A DNA stretch of 64,000 nt from Gossypium raimondii (GCF_025698545.1 NC_068570.1:46085924-46149923), one strand, 5' to 3'; shown: positions 1 through 12,352, numbered from the stretch's first letter. Notes: a model not told the origin generated them from the letters alone. Translations and numbers: made by a program.

Positions 1-1336
1 TTTCACCTGACATCCTATTTGGCCCTATGGATAGACGTGTTAAATTTGGCAACTGTCCTAAACCTGATGGAATTTTCCCAGTTATCCTATTAAACCCCAA
101 AGATATATACATTAGATGGGTACAATTGGCAATGCTTGGGGGAATTGATCCCTCAAGATGATTGACTTCCAGGCTCAAGTTCTTTAGATTGTAAAGCAAT
201 CCAAGATTTTGTGGAAGTCTTCCTGTGAGGGAATTGTAGCTCATTGACAAATATGTCAAATTTGTCAAGTTGGTTATTGATGAAGGAATCTCCCCCTTGA
301 GCTTATTGGAATGCAGGGTCAGTACTTGTAACGAGGTCAAAGACCCAACCTCATCCGATACAGTTCCAATCAACTCATTCTCTGAGAGTCCTAAATGGGT
401 TAATGATTTCAATTGGAATAAGGAAGGAGGAATCGTGGAATTCAACTTGTTTCCATACAATCTTAAAGTCTGTAACTGAACCAGATTTCCAAGCTCGTGA
501 GGAATGGCTCCTATGAACTTGTTGGTGTAGAGTTCAAGGGCAAGAAGTGACCTACAACGACCTAGTTGAGATGGAATTTCTCCCGTGAGTGAGTTATTAA
601 ACAGCTGAAGATATTCTAAACTTGACAAGTTCCCTATTTCAGGAGGTATTACTCCAGACAGACGGTTTTCACTTAGGTCTAAAGATTGCAACGCTCCCAA
701 CATGCCAATGGATACAGGTATTGGACCTTCCAAATTGTTTCTATATGCTACCAACATTTGAAGATTAACTAGGTTTCCTATGTCTTTTGGGATTGTCCCT
801 GTGAGATTGTTGTAAATGATACCGAGAGCTAACAAGGAAGTGCAGTTGCAAATGCTATCAGGGATGCTTCCATTCAAAGAATTATCACCTAAGTCCAGCA
901 TCTGCAGATTTCTAAGGTTACCTATTTCTGGTGGGAATAGACCCGACAGAGAATTATAGTAAAGAATTAGTTGAGTAAGCTGGGAGCATAGTCCTAGTTG
1001 AGGTGGTATATGACCTGAGAATGAATTTAAAGTCAAATCAAGAACCTGGAGGCTTGAAAGGTTTCCAAGGAACGGAGATATCTCCCCTTTAAGCTGCTTA
1101 TCAAGCAGGGAGATTGAAATGACTTGACTCGAGTAAGGGTCACAGGCAATGCCAGACCAGTTGCAGTGATGATTAGCCACCGTCCAATCTGCAAGTGCTC
1201 CTAAAGGGTCATGAGTGACAGATCTTTTGAATGCCTGAAGCGCCTCAACTTCAACTTCCAAGCTTGGTCTGGCATGCAGCACAGTAAGTAAAACAGAACA
1301 AACTATAACAATGATTAAACTGACACATTTTGACAT
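1..1336 (-). CDS. FLS2: FLS2-like LRR receptor kinase, N-terminal part (runs off the left edge)
   Basis: Reading from the ATG at 1336 down to base 2 gives 445 codons with no stop. A hydrophobic signal peptide covers about residues 1-22. An LRR N-terminal cap follows (DPLGALADWT, then CNWSGIACD with the paired cysteines), then about 15 plant-type LRRs of the LxxLxLxxNxLxGxIPxxLG form with many N-glycosylation sites. The order and wording of the cap and first repeats (EALQAFK, SLLDKQLKGEIS, YNNLTGTIPKDIGNLVNLQ) match subfamily XII receptor FLS2, which binds bacterial flagellin (flg22) at the plasma membrane and signals with BAK1. The transmembrane segment and kinase lie outside the window, so kinase integrity cannot be judged. 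Other subfamily XII receptors such as EFR-like proteins are the alternative, but the FLS2 resemblance is closer. Confidence 0.9.
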   Translation of the reverse strand, partial: MSKCVSLIIVIVCSVLLTVLHARPSLEVEVEALQAFKRSVTHDPLGALADWTVANHHCNWSGIACDPYSSQVISISLLDKQLKGEISPFLGNLSSLQVLDLTLNSFSGHIPPQLGLCSQLTQLILYYNSLSGLFPPEIGNLRNLQMLDLGDNSLNGSIPDSICNCTSLLALGIIYNNLTGTIPKDIGNLVNLQMLVAYRNNLEGPIPVSIGMLGALQSLDLSENRLSGVIPPEIGNLSSLEYLQLFNNSLTGEIPSQLGRCRSLLALELYTNKFIGAIPHELGNLVQLQTLRLYGNKLNSTIPPSLFQLKSLTHLGLSENELIGTVSDEVGSLTSLQVLTLHSNKLKGEIPSSITNLTNLTYLSMSYNSLTGRLPQNLGLLYNLKNLSLEVNHLEGSIPPSIANCTHLMYISLGFNRITGKIPSGLGQLPNLTRLSIGPNRMSGE

Positions 1337-2833
1337 CACTGCTAGCTAAGGTAATGGCAACGCTGAAGCTGGTTTGAAAGGAACTATCGTAACTGATGAT
1401 GAATTGGATTCAAAGTCAGGCTTATATGCAAATTTCAACCAATCTTTGATCCCTGGAAGCCAAAATGAGTGTCATATCATTGGACCTTTTAACTCAATCC
1501 AGAATATGATAAACTAACTGAGTGGTCTTAGACAGTGAAAAGATACGTACAAAGTGCAAACCCCACCTATGTTCAAAAGCTAAGAAGGAGAGAGGATTTC
1601 AAGTCTAAACACTTGACTGATCCACCTACCAGCGGAAGTGTGGATTAATACAAGTGGGAGATGGTAATGGTAATGTCGTTTAGTGAGTGTAATCAATGGG
1701 AATCTAGAACGTGAGGTGGGAATCCGGGAAGCTCCACTCTTCCAACTAGTAAATGCTTAGTTGACTCCGCGGCAAATGTTGAAAGTGTAAAAGTAGGTAA
1801 TGGCGGTAGCACCATTATGGCAAGTTGAACGAAAAATGCCAATGGAAGGATGGGTTGGGATTTTGTACTTGGTGCCAAAAGGATAATGTCTAATTTTGGG
1901 CTAGCACATGGTAGGCAGTTTCCGTCTCTATCGTTAATATCACAGTAAACACATACAATTAGACTCAAACAATCTAATGTAATCCATGGTTTTCTGAGTT
2001 TTGCAGAAGTTATTGCGACTGATTTGCAATAATAAAGCCAGATTAAGCTATGGTCCAAGTAGTCTGACAACTTGATTCTGGTTTGACCCACGGTTTCTGA
2101 ACAGCTTGGACTGCCCTTTTTCGTTTCATTTTTTTTTTAAGGTTTAATTCCGAACAATGCGTGTATTTTTTTATTTTTTATTTTTGTCTTGGATTAGTAT
2201 TAATTTATCATTTTGTTATTTGGCTAGTGGCAATTAAATTTATTTAAAAAATAGATTTGACTTTGATTCAACCTTAACCAGATATTAATCGGTGTTGGTG
2301 TTAACTGACATTGATTAATGTTGACCTTCCATACGTGTCTTTTTATTTTTAATATTATATATTATATTGATTAAAATGTTGAAAAATTATATAAGTAATT
2401 CAAAAAGTTTTAAAAATTTCTTTTATAAAGTTTTAAAATATATAAATATAAATTAAAATTCAAAAACATTTAATTTTTTTAAAAATTTGTAAATTTTTGT
2501 TTTAATACTTGAAACTGATTTGATGCTTCAACTATAATTAGAGTAGTTTTAGAATATTTTAAGCCGTAATTTCAAAAACAAAAAATCACGGATCATGGCA
2601 GAAAAAACCGAAGAAGATGATTTACCAGTTCCAGGAATACTGGGATTCCTTCATGCATCCTACTTCTCAACCCAAGATTGAAACAAAACAATGTAATAAA
2701 GCCCAAAGCAGGATATATGGATCAATGTTGGATTCTTCCTATTTCAAAGCCCACAAACATTTCATTATCGTTGATTAATTCATTACCATGTTTGAAAACC
2801 CAGAATCTAAATTAGTTGGAAAACGAGAGAAGA
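1337..2833. other. Intergenic region between the FLS2-like and IMP1-like genes
   Basis: This holds the divergent upstream regions of the two flanking genes. It becomes very AT-rich from about 2100. I see no convincing gene or transposon. A 132-codon open stretch on the minus strand (1693-2091) has no recognisable domain. Confidence 0.5.
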
Positions 2834-3587
2834 ATGGGAGAATGGAGCAGCAGGGTTATCCCTATAGTGAGAGGCCTCTGTTTGCTTTATGTTACCCACA
2901 AATATCTCGGCACTACCGTTGTTGTAAGAAATCTTTCAACTATCCCCCATAAAAACAAGCTTATCAATCATCTTTTCATGTTTTTATTTATGGGTTTTAA
3001 TTTTACTTTTATGAATTTTGGGCGGCGGCGGCAATGACGGAACTCTAAAGACTTATGGTCCTAGCATGCTTCCAACCTTGGGCATAACAGGCAATGTGTT
3101 GTTGATGGAGCGCATTTCGACCCGAACTGGAAAACTTCGACCTGGTGACGTGGTCTTCTTTCGGTCGCCTGAGAATCCTAGGAGGGTTGTCTGCAAACGG
3201 CTGGTGGGAATGGAAGGTGATCAAGTCACCTACGTCGTCGACCCCAAAAACAGTGATAAATGCAATACTATTGTGGTACTGTATATTTTTTTGGATTTCC
3301 ACTTTTGTATATTCAAAGAATGAAAATGATTTGTGAATATATAGGTTCAAAAAGGGCATGTTTGGGTAGAAGGAGATAACATATATAACACAAAGGATTC
3401 GAGGAATTTCGGAGCTGTTCCTTATGGTCTTGTGGAAGGCAAAGCTTTTTGGACGGTAAGCCTTCGCTTCTCATTTTTACATCAGTTCTTTACCTGTTTG
3501 GCTTTAACCAAGTTTTGATCATTTCTTTGTTGTTTATAGTTATTGCCTCGTAAAGATTTCGGATCCTTGGCACCTAAACCCAAGTAG
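2834..3587 (+). CDS. IMP1: Mitochondrial inner membrane protease subunit 1-like (S26 signal peptidase), four exons
   Basis: Proposed exons are 2834-2923, 3051-3275, 3345-3455 and 3540-3587. All introns are GT-AG and phase 0, and the protein is 157 aa, close to the usual 160-170 for the family. The start is the ATG at 2834, followed by MGEWSSRVIP and a short hydrophobic N-terminal segment that would anchor it in the inner membrane. Exon 2 has the serine box YGPSMLPTLG (catalytic Ser) and the lysine box RRVVCKRLVGMEGD (catalytic Lys). Exon 3 has the third conserved box, GHVWVEGDN followed by DSRNFGAVP. The C-terminus is LLPRKDFGSLAPKPK. Known family role: it cleaves intermembrane-space sorting signals from imported mitochondrial proteins. 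Both catalytic residues are present, so it looks functional. Confidence 0.88.
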
Positions 3588-4434
3588 TCATTATTGGAGA
3601 TGGAGAGGACTTCTGTGCACAAGACATGTTTGTCAGAATGTCTCACAGGGTTGAAGATGTACGTTTTAAGCTACAATCTTAATTTCTTTGGCAGTCTTGG
3701 TCCCTGGTGATTTTATGAAGTGAATGATTTTTCCTTGTTTTGGCAATCAAAATGAACAGAGGATGAGGAAAGAAGGAAAGAGAAGAAGCTGATTGATTTA
3801 TAAAATCTATAAAAGACCCTTTACTAGCTTACTTTTTTGGGAAAATCTTAATAGGTAAACAGTGCAGAATAACAAATCTAAACCAAATAGGCAAAGATGG
3901 AGCAGTTCATGAAATAATATCAACTGCATGAAAGGTTAGTCAAAATTAACAACCCAAGTAAGTAAATAGGTTTCAGGGGGAATGATATCTAATTACAAAT
4001 TCCATGGTTTGAGTACCCAAACTCTTTAAGTTAATAAAATTGTATTTTTTGATATTATTAAGAATTATGAGAAATATTAATTAAAAATATCAACAAGTAA
4101 TGGTAAGGTAAATTATATTTTAAAGGGAGGATTCAGTATTTGAACCTTGAAGATAGCATTGTTAATAAAACTAACCACAAACCCTAAAAAAATTACTCCT
4201 TATAAATTACAAAATTGATATGAAAGATACCTCAATCTCAATGATTTCGAGAATGCCTTTGAAGCATATAAATGCTATTTTGAAGCAATTTTTTATTTCT
4301 AAAATTTTAAATAAAAAGAGAATTTTACATTTGGTATTATTTATTTGGTTTGTTCATTTTTCTATTTTTAGTTTCAAAAGGGATAAATATAAAAATTATA
4401 TATGAACTTTGAACAAATGTGTATTGTTATACGC
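3588..4434. other. 3' flank of the IMP1-like gene
   Basis: Probable 3' UTR followed by AT-rich intergenic DNA. No coding or structural feature was recognised. Confidence 0.5.
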
Positions 4435-5876
4435 AGGGACGACTCTAGGAATTTACTCCAAGGGGGGCGAAACTTCTAAATCCAAACGACCTTTTTTTTA
4501 ACATAAAAAAGTGTCCATTCTTTTTGGATACTTTTTTTTCTTATCAAACAAATCAATTTAATATTTTTTTAAAAAGCATGAACGGTTTAACTATAAAAAT
4601 ATTAAAAGGAAAAAATCACACTATATAAAATTAAATATTTATTTTCAACATGTAAAAAAAGAATAACTAATACTATACTAAAAATTTCATAAAACACAAT
4701 ATAATTCCAAAAATTAAATTAAAAAAATTGGGCTTAGTCCTATTTCTGCACCCTAAATTGCACCTTCCACTTTTTCATAAGATCAGACTCATCAATGATA
4801 GAATCTGTTAAAAATTCTAGAGTTATCTCTTTTTTATGTATGCCACCAAGTAAGTTGAAAGAAAATCATCTTTCATTTTGTTGCGAAGCCTTGTCTTCAA
4901 AATTTTCATGCCTTAAAATGCTCGTTCGATCGTTGCAATAGACACGGGAAGAGTTAGCACAAGACGAATAATTCTATCAATAAGAGGATAAATACTCGAC
5001 TTATTTGTCTTATAGAACTTGACACAACTTGGCAACTATAGAAGCTTTGTGCAACTCCATTCTTTAATGAGCATCAAGTTGAAAATGCTCCAATTGAATC
5101 TTCATGTGTAGCTTTTCTTGCTTTGTAAAATCGTCCAGATAAAAATCATTCATAAGTTTGCAGATATCTTCCATCCGAAAAGCTTTATACTTATCGCGTG
5201 GATCCAAAGCGGAGTTAAGAACAATTAACTCCACTACCTCGTCATTAAAGCAAGAATTTATTTTTGTTAGCAATGAATTGATACCAATAATTATTATATC
5301 AAATTGATAGTGATGCTTAATTGTGAGGTTATCTCTCTAGATAGGAGACCAACCTCGACCAGCTTTGTATAGAGCACTTAAATTAGGGATTTCTATCTCA
5401 TGATCTTTACAAAATAACTTCACTTTCTCAAACAAAGGATCCCATCCATGTTCTTTGAATTTCTAGAGAAGCATTTTAGTTTATGACACTAGCTTCATCG
5501 CATTTAGTATACCTTGCGATTTATATTGCAATGCTTGACAAAGATCATTAGTGATTCCAAGCATCTCAATCATGAAATACAATATGAAAACAAATTCAAC
5601 GGTTGTCATTGCATCATATATTACATCAACTTCAATCTTTTAAGTAAGGTTGCCGGACTTGATGATATCTTGTAATATAACATGGACGAAATCAAACATC
5701 CTCATCAAGCTATTGAGAGAAGCTAAATGAGAGAAGCTAAATGAGATCCCCATCGGGTATTGCCTGGATGTTGGAGAGTACAAACTTGATTTTTTCCTTT
5801 TCCAATTTTAAGTTCAACACTGTCAATTAACTCCACAATATGAGATGCCTCAATGTCTCTTAATTGATCATGTCGC
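4435..5876 (-). pseudogene. hAT transposase relic (TTF-type/ZMYM1-like)
   Basis: The minus strand reads as the C-terminal half of a plant hAT transposase in broken frames. From upstream to downstream: TTVEFVFILYFMIEMLGITNDLCQALQ (about 5500-5620); HEIEIPNLSALYKAGRG (near 5350-5410); LNSALDPRDKYKAFRMEDICKL (5064-5273); and the dimerisation region IYPLIDRIIRLVLTLPVS followed by IATIERA (about 4920-5010). In-frame stops and a frameshift are visible. The left boundary may be the CAGGGACGACTC sequence near 4434, which resembles the terminal CAGGGGCGGA of this class. The right end is missing where the copia LTR starts. Motifs are given as short pieces because no frame is continuous. Confidence 0.75.
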
Positions 5877-8192
5877 TATTGGAAAATTGGATTTGAAAAA
5901 CGCAGCAGAAAATAAATTAGGGAAAAACCAAAGTTTTAAAAAAAAAATTCCAAAACAAGAACTTGACTGTGATATCTAAAGTAATAAACACTTGATCAAA
6001 TTTGTACATTTTCAATTCATTTAGGATGAACGCTTCGACCAAGTAGTTTTCTCCACTATCTTCAAGTTCACATTTGTCGAGTATGGGCTCGCTTCGAATC
6101 AGAAAATTTTTCACAAAAGTTACCAGTGGGGTAATTTGGCAATTTCTCTAAACTTTTGAGTCAAGTTGTAAATAATGAAAATATCTCTAGAAATTTTCTG
6201 AAATAATTTCTTCAGAGAATTTTCACTCTACAACTTTCTCTTGAATTCAAGTGTGAAAAATAATATATGGAGAGTATAGAGAGTTCAACTATGATCAAAC
6301 TTAATCTCTTTAATATTAAATCAATATAATGCTTATCAAGATAAATATTAGATTAAATTTAATATTAAATCTATTGAATTAATAAAATATTTATCTACAA
6401 GATAAACATTAAATTTAATTTAATAGTAAGATAATCACTTTAATATTAAATTAATAAAATGCTATTAAAATAAGTATTAAATTTAATTTAATATTAAATC
6501 TATTAGAATAATATTATTTTTGAAATAGTTAATCTGAAATCAAATTCTCTAGTAGAGTCCTAGTAGGAGTATAATTCTTCCACTGCTCAACCACCGAAGA
6601 CCCATCGACGTCGACCATTTTTAAACCACCGAAATGTTGTCATTGCAATCGTCGACACCCTGAGCTGGTTTGATTTTTGTCGGTTCGGTCTGGGCTAGAG
6701 ACAACCTGACCAATCAGATATAGCCACTGGTTGGACCATCGGTTTGGTTCGACCAATTTTTGGGTATTGGTCTCGGTTTTGGGCTTTAACGCCTAATTTA
6801 CGATCTCAAGTCTAATTTTCAAATTCAATTACCAATTGGGTCAATTGTCTTACTTGAAAATTAATTTCCAAAAATATCATATTAATTTTAATTGATTTGA
6901 TTAATTTAATTTTACTTGATCAAAATTAATTTTTCCAAAAATTACTTAGGTTTTCTAAATTAATTTTTCTAGAAAATTATTTAATCAAATTCTCTAGTTG
7001 AACAAATCTCACAATCACCTAATTTAATTCAACATCGAATAAATCGACTCAATTAAATTATTCCTAAAGTCATAGAATTTTCTTCTAATTCAAATGTAGT
7101 CCAATCGAGCTTTTATTGAGCTAGCAGATGGACCAATCGAACAGTTACAATTAGGCTCTAGTGATTGCAATTATGTCCAGAAGCATCGTTCCGATAATTC
7201 GCAATTACTTAATCATGAAGTCAGTCCACAAGAAGTACCATGATTGAATACTCCTTATTGTATACTCTTTACGAAAGCAATTCATCGAACTGCTTCGTCC
7301 AATGACCTCATCTTGTGTGTGTTACCCTTATATGATATCATTGATTCATTTAAGTTAAATTTGTTCACTCAATACAATCTTATTTTATCTCATTGTCACC
7401 ATTATGTCTTCTTAATAATTAATATGATCACTGTCTACAAATGACTATGATAAATTACTCGTTCGAGAACAAGTAACTTGTGGTCATGTTTCATATTTAT
7501 CAATCCACAATGCCAATAAGAGGATATCATTAACTCTTTAATTGAGCTATGAATTCCACTATTGCTAGTAAAGCCATGCCATACACAAGTCATGTACCTA
7601 ACATATCGGCTATGGGCTTGATCATCTTTAGAGCATAAGCCTTCCCTTATATCAAAGCACATGAGTTGTATACACATGGTCAGTGACTAACTCAGGATTT
7701 AGGTAAATCACACCATGAACGTCACAAGTGAATTAATTCATAAACGGATTTAGAATTAATTCATCTTGGGTCTAGTCCAATGTATCATTCTGCCAATGAA
7801 TACATCTATGTCTCTACCCATGGAGTTAACTGCTTTGATAGCCAAGACTAGTCATCTCATTAATTGGAATTGTAGACGACATAATAATCTTTCTCAGTAT
7901 TTGAATCAAATGCTTGCTTTGATTCTTTTACGAGATTACAGACTCGTTTAGATTATCTGAAGTAAGTTGTCTTTCTCGCAATGTAAATGTTCTTACAATG
8001 TCACTTATCATCAGTTTGAACTTAGACAATCAATGAGCTAATATTTTCTTGTCACAATTTCTCCATGCATACAAAATATGAAAGATAAAAATACAAAAGA
8101 TATAATAGTGAAATGTGAAATTTATTTATTCATTGTTCAAATACATAGAAAATAATTACATGTTTACTACAATATGAACACATTTCCCAATA
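5877..8192 (-). repeat. Copia retrotransposon LTR (3' LTR of a minus-strand element)
   Basis: Read on the minus strand this runs from TATTGGGAAATG (a decayed TGTTGGG) at 8192 to TTTTCCAATA (decayed TTTTCCAACA) at 5877. The minus-strand sequence just before it is a polypurine tract, AAAGTGGGAGATTA, and the copia RNase H reading frame ends right upstream at about 8207. A CTGCTGCGTTTTTC stretch near the lower end is typical of the terminal region of these LTRs. Both termini show G to A changes, as expected from deamination of methylated cytosines. The interior is long and AT-rich with no coding signal. Confidence 0.65.
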
Positions 8193-8206
8193 ATCTCCCA
8201 CTTTCC

Positions 8207-8967
8207 CTAGTGAAATAAATATGTCATGTTTTTCATTCCCATATCCTCGACGTGTTTATTGAAACTTCTAGTTACAAGAGTCTTAGTAAACAGATCCACA
8301 AGGTTATCTTTAGAAGCTACTTTTACTACATCTACAATTTCTTCGGCTACTACCTGATATATTAAGTGATACTTCTGATCAATGTGTTTCGTTCTCTTGT
8401 GACTTCTCATTTCTTTGGTATTAACTATTGCAGCATTGTTATCACGATATAGTGTTATAGCTTTTTCCATACCAGTAATAACTTCAAGTTCGATTAAGAA
8501 ATTTCAAAGCCATATTGCTTCTTTCGTTGCCTTAGAAGCAACCACATGCTCGGCTTCCATAGTAGAGTCAACAGTGCAAGTTTGTTTTACACTTATCCAT
8601 ACTATGGCTCTATAGCTTAGAATGAATACATTTCTCGATGTCGATTTCCTCGAATCTTATAGGTTTAGAAGTCTGAGTCTGCGTATCCAATAAGAGTAAG
8701 TTTCTCCCCAGAATAAACAAGCATATAATCCCTAGTTCTTTTAAGATACCTTAATATATGATTTACAACTTGTCAATGCCTAAGACCAGAATTCACCTGA
8801 TATCAACTAACCATTCCTACTGCAAAACATATATTTAGACGTGTGCAAAGCATCGCATACATAAGACTTCCAACTACCAAAGCATATGGAACCTTAATCA
8901 TATGTTCTCTTTCTTCCACTGTCTTAGGACAATCATTTAAAGAAAGATGAAAACCTGATGTAGTTAG
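8207..8967 (-). pseudogene. Copia reverse transcriptase C-terminus and RNase H relic
   Basis: From about 8967 down to 8600 the minus strand reads CPKTVEEREHMIKVPYALVV, GSLMYAMLCTRLNICFAVG and MVSRYQVNSG, the end of copia RT. From 8470 to 8207 it reads DNNAAIVNTKEMRSHKRTKH and IDQKYHLIYQVV, the RNase H end with its conserved HKRTKHID. Stops occur between the blocks. The frame continues at 11788-11935 beyond the nested solo LTR. Confidence 0.85.
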
Positions 8968-10249
8968 CTGAGCGTAACACCCTAACCCGTATCCGTCGTC
9001 GGAACAAGGTTACAAAGTATTACCGGAATTTACAGAACAAATAAATAGATATTTCATATCATATAGCATTCATATCAGAAACCAATTGAAATCAAGTATA
9101 ATGTCCCTTATGTGAGCCCTCGAGGCCCAAAATATACATTAGAAGTAAGTTGGGACTAAATCGGGTACTGAAAGAATTTTTCGGAAAACATTAAAACTTT
9201 TCAAAGGTGTAGGGGACACACGCCTGTGTGGCCAGGCCGTGTGGACATTCGAAATAGGGACACATGGCTGTGTCCCAACCAATGTCCAAACTTATGAGCT
9301 CTCTAACTTAGGTCACATGACCAAGCCACATGCCCGTGTGCTAGACCGTGTGAGCATTCTGTTTTGTAAATTAAAATATACAAGGGACACACGGCCGTGT
9401 CACCTAGTTGTGTGTCACACACGGCTGAGACATATGCCCGTGTCTTTACCCGTGTAGACAAAAATAGGCCATTTCTCACCCAATTTGCCAACAACCTAAC
9501 CAAACATTTTTGGACATCAACAATCTATATCAAGGCAATCAACCAAGCCAAAACCAAATTTTATACATGACATAACACCACATATATCCAAGAATCCATA
9601 CTTACCAATTTGACCAAATACTCATATATACAAATTTATACCAAATACAAGCCATACAAATGACTAATCTCAACAAAATGTTTATATGCCAACATTGGCC
9701 AAATTAGCTTATACATGCCATTATAACCTAAATTAATTTACTATTTATACAGAAATGGTTCACTGGATAATGTGAATTTGCTCTGACCAACTTCCAACCA
9801 AAATGAGTTTTCGATTTACTATAAAACATGAGAAATAAAACAGAGTAAGCATGTAAGCTTAGTAAGTTCGTATAACATGGAAATTAACTTACCATTCAAT
9901 TGCATTTAAGGTAAGCATATAAAACTTATCCAAATTATTTTGGCCAAAAGCCTAAACACATATCCTTAACATGTTAGCCATGTAACACTTTTAATAACCA
10001 ATAAACATGGATGTACATAATCACTAGGCAAGTTTCACGTACATGTATCATCCCTCTCATGTTTCAATATATCATGTAATATCATTTCCATGTACTTCTA
10101 ATTATATACCGGTAATAGTTTGTTTCGAACTCATAATGTCTCATATCAGAACTTATCCCGTTGAACCATTTAAAATATAGTTGGATACTCAAGTAGTACA
10201 CACAAGGTGTACAAATCTGTAATTCATCAATTCATGTACAGGTATGCCC

Positions 10250-10460
10250 ATAGGAGAATGTAAATGGAAAGCTCTTTCGAGCCATGTAACGGGAAGCTCA
10301 TGTAAGCTGTATAATAGGAAGCTCAATCGAGCTGTTTATCGGGAAGCTCATAAGAGCCATTAATCGGGAAGCTCATGCGAGCCAATTATCAAGAAGCTCA
10401 AGAGAGCCATTAATCGGGAAGCTCGTAAGAGCCAAATATTAGGATGCTCATAAGAGCTGT
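10250..10460. repeat. Minisatellite of about 30 bp units inside the solo LTR
   Basis: Repeated units of the form ATCGGGAAGCTCATGCGAGCC occur about seven times with drift (gggaagctca...gagcc, gggaagctcg...gagcc). Each unit pairs AGCTC with GAGCT/GAGCC and so could form a small hairpin. Confidence 0.8.
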
Positions 10461-10621
10461 GGTGTGTTCGCAACATTTGTAGGACCATAACCAATCCAGG
10501 AACCCTAATGACGTGTCATTTGTATCCAAATATTAGGATGCTCATAAGAGCTGTGGTGTGTTCGCAACATATGTAGGACCACAACCAATCCAGGAACCCT
10601 AATGACGTGTCATTTGTATCC
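10434..10621. repeat. 94 bp direct tandem duplication
   Basis: 10434-10527 and 10528-10621 are almost identical. Both begin AAATATTAGGATGCTC and end GTCATTTGTATCC, and I can see only two differences (ATTTG/ATATG and CCATAAC/CCACAAC). This is a recent duplication within the LTR. Confidence 0.9.
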
Positions 10622-11787
10622 ATCGAATTTCTAATGTTCAAACGGAATACTGTACTTGTCGAATATGTGATCAATAATATACATGAGATTTCATACAAAT
10701 CACACACACAACAATATTCAATTCAAATTATACAAATATACAATTTAGTTATACGAACTTACCTCGACAAGTAGACGTAGATTTGTATGCTACTAATCCG
10801 ATACTTTTTTTCCTCGATCCAATTCCGTACTAGGTCTATCCGGATCTATAAATGCATTTAGCTCAATTTAATATAATTCATATTCAATTTAATCCAACAA
10901 ACATCTTTGGCAAAATTACTATTTTGCCTTTATACTTTTAATTAATTACAATTTTGTCCCTAGGCTCGAAAAATGAAATTCATACAATTTAATCCTTATT
11001 TCAAACCTAACTGATCTTTATACATATCAACAGCAGCCCATGCATTTCAAAAAATTCTGAACTTTTCCATAAAATTTTCATCTTATCAATTTAGTTCCTA
11101 AATCATAATTTCATCAAAATTCTCTTTACAAAAGTTGTTTATCTAACAACAACCTTTCATCTATCATAAAACTTCATAATTCAAGCATACTCATCCATGG
11201 AAAAACCCTAATACTTTAATTTTTTTACAAATTAATCCCCGAGATATCTAGATTAAGCTATTACAATATCGGAAACATAAAAATCATTAAAAACGGGACA
11301 ATAATACTCACCTAATTAAGCAAAATAAGCTTGCTTGAACTTAAGTTTCCATGGCTAGGTTTTTCATGTTTTTGTTTTAGGAAAGATGATGAAAATGATA
11401 TTAATTTAATTGTTTATTTCATTTATCATCATTATTTTATCATCTTTCCAAAATTAACCTTAATATTTTCTTCAATTTCCAATGATGAATAATCATTCTT
11501 ATCCACTAAGAATTTTAATGGTCTAATTACCATATAAGAACCTCCAATTTTAAATTCTATAGCTATTTAAACCAATAGCTATTAAAACTCAACTTTTGCA
11601 CTTTATGCAATTTGGTCCTTTTCATCAAATTTAGACATGTAAACGGTAAATTTTTTCAATGAAATTTTTATACTGTATTTCTATCATACTGTAGACCATA
11701 AAATAATATTAAAATAATTTTTCTTCCAACTTCGGATTTGTGGTCCCGAAACCACTGTTCTGATGTAACTGAAAATGGGCTGTTACA

Positions 11788-11935
11788 CTGAGCGCCTGAA
11801 TTTGCATCGGTCATTGCAAAATGTTCCAGTACCTTATCGATGTATGAAGCTTGTGATAGATCTATCATTTTATTCTTTCGATCCCTAAATATTCGAATTC
11901 CAAGAATATAACTAGCTTCACCCAAACACAATAAT
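11788..11935 (-). pseudogene. Copia reverse transcriptase fragment (continuation of 8207-8967)
   Basis: The minus strand reads LGEASYILGIRIFRDRKNKM, then IDLSQASYIDKVLEHFAMTD and ANSGA. This is the RT segment directly upstream of the block at 8967. It ends abruptly in AT-rich DNA at about 11935, so the rest of the copia element is missing. Confidence 0.85.
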
Positions 11936-12352
11936 TTTTAATTATTAAATAGTTTTTTTTGAATAACACATTTTTATTTATTGTAATTAGTGTAAAGTAA
12001 TAATCAATATTATAAAACATAATTAAAAATTTGTAGATAAATATTTTTAATAATATTTAAATCATTGAAATCATAATATCATATTCAATGTACAATATAG
12101 CTTTAATTTATATAGTTATTATAAATCAACATTACTCAAATAATAACTAATAAACATAATAAAAATACATAAATTATTTTTATTCTTAATGTCACTTGCA
12201 TTGCACATGATGTTATGAATTAAAATTTTAAATAATTTTTTAAAAATAATACATTTTTAATTATTGTAATTTGTGTAAAGTAAATGATAATTAGAACATT
12301 TATATTTTTATATTTTGTAATAATATTAAAAATTATAGACCATATTTAATGA
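11936..12352. other. AT-rich spacer
   Basis: Very AT-rich sequence between the truncated copia relic and the MULE target duplication. No gene or structured element was seen. Confidence 0.5.

Larger units (their letters stand above)
8974..11787. mobile_element. Solo LTR (TGTAACACCC family, about 2.8 kb) nested in a copia relic
   Basis: It starts GTAACACCCTAACCCG at 8974 (first T apparently lost) and ends GGGCTGTTACA at 11787. The flanking copies of CTGAGC (8968-8973 and 11788-11793) are its target duplication. Joining the flanks restores a copia RT frame (...MTDANSGAQ, then LTTSGFHLSLN on the minus strand). No gag or pol sequence is seen inside, so it is a solo LTR. It holds palindromic CACACGG/CCGTGTG clusters (about 9200-9450), a minisatellite (10250-10460) and a 94 bp tandem duplication. 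Confidence 0.8.

Noticed and set aside
1693..2091. 132-codon open stretch on the minus strand
   Set aside because: No ATG-proximal gene context, no domain and no codon pattern; lies in the FLS2 upstream region.
10250..10621. Regularly spaced short repeats suggestive of CRISPR
   Set aside because: Repeats are degenerate, spacers are not unique sequence and the genome is a plant; this is an LTR minisatellite.
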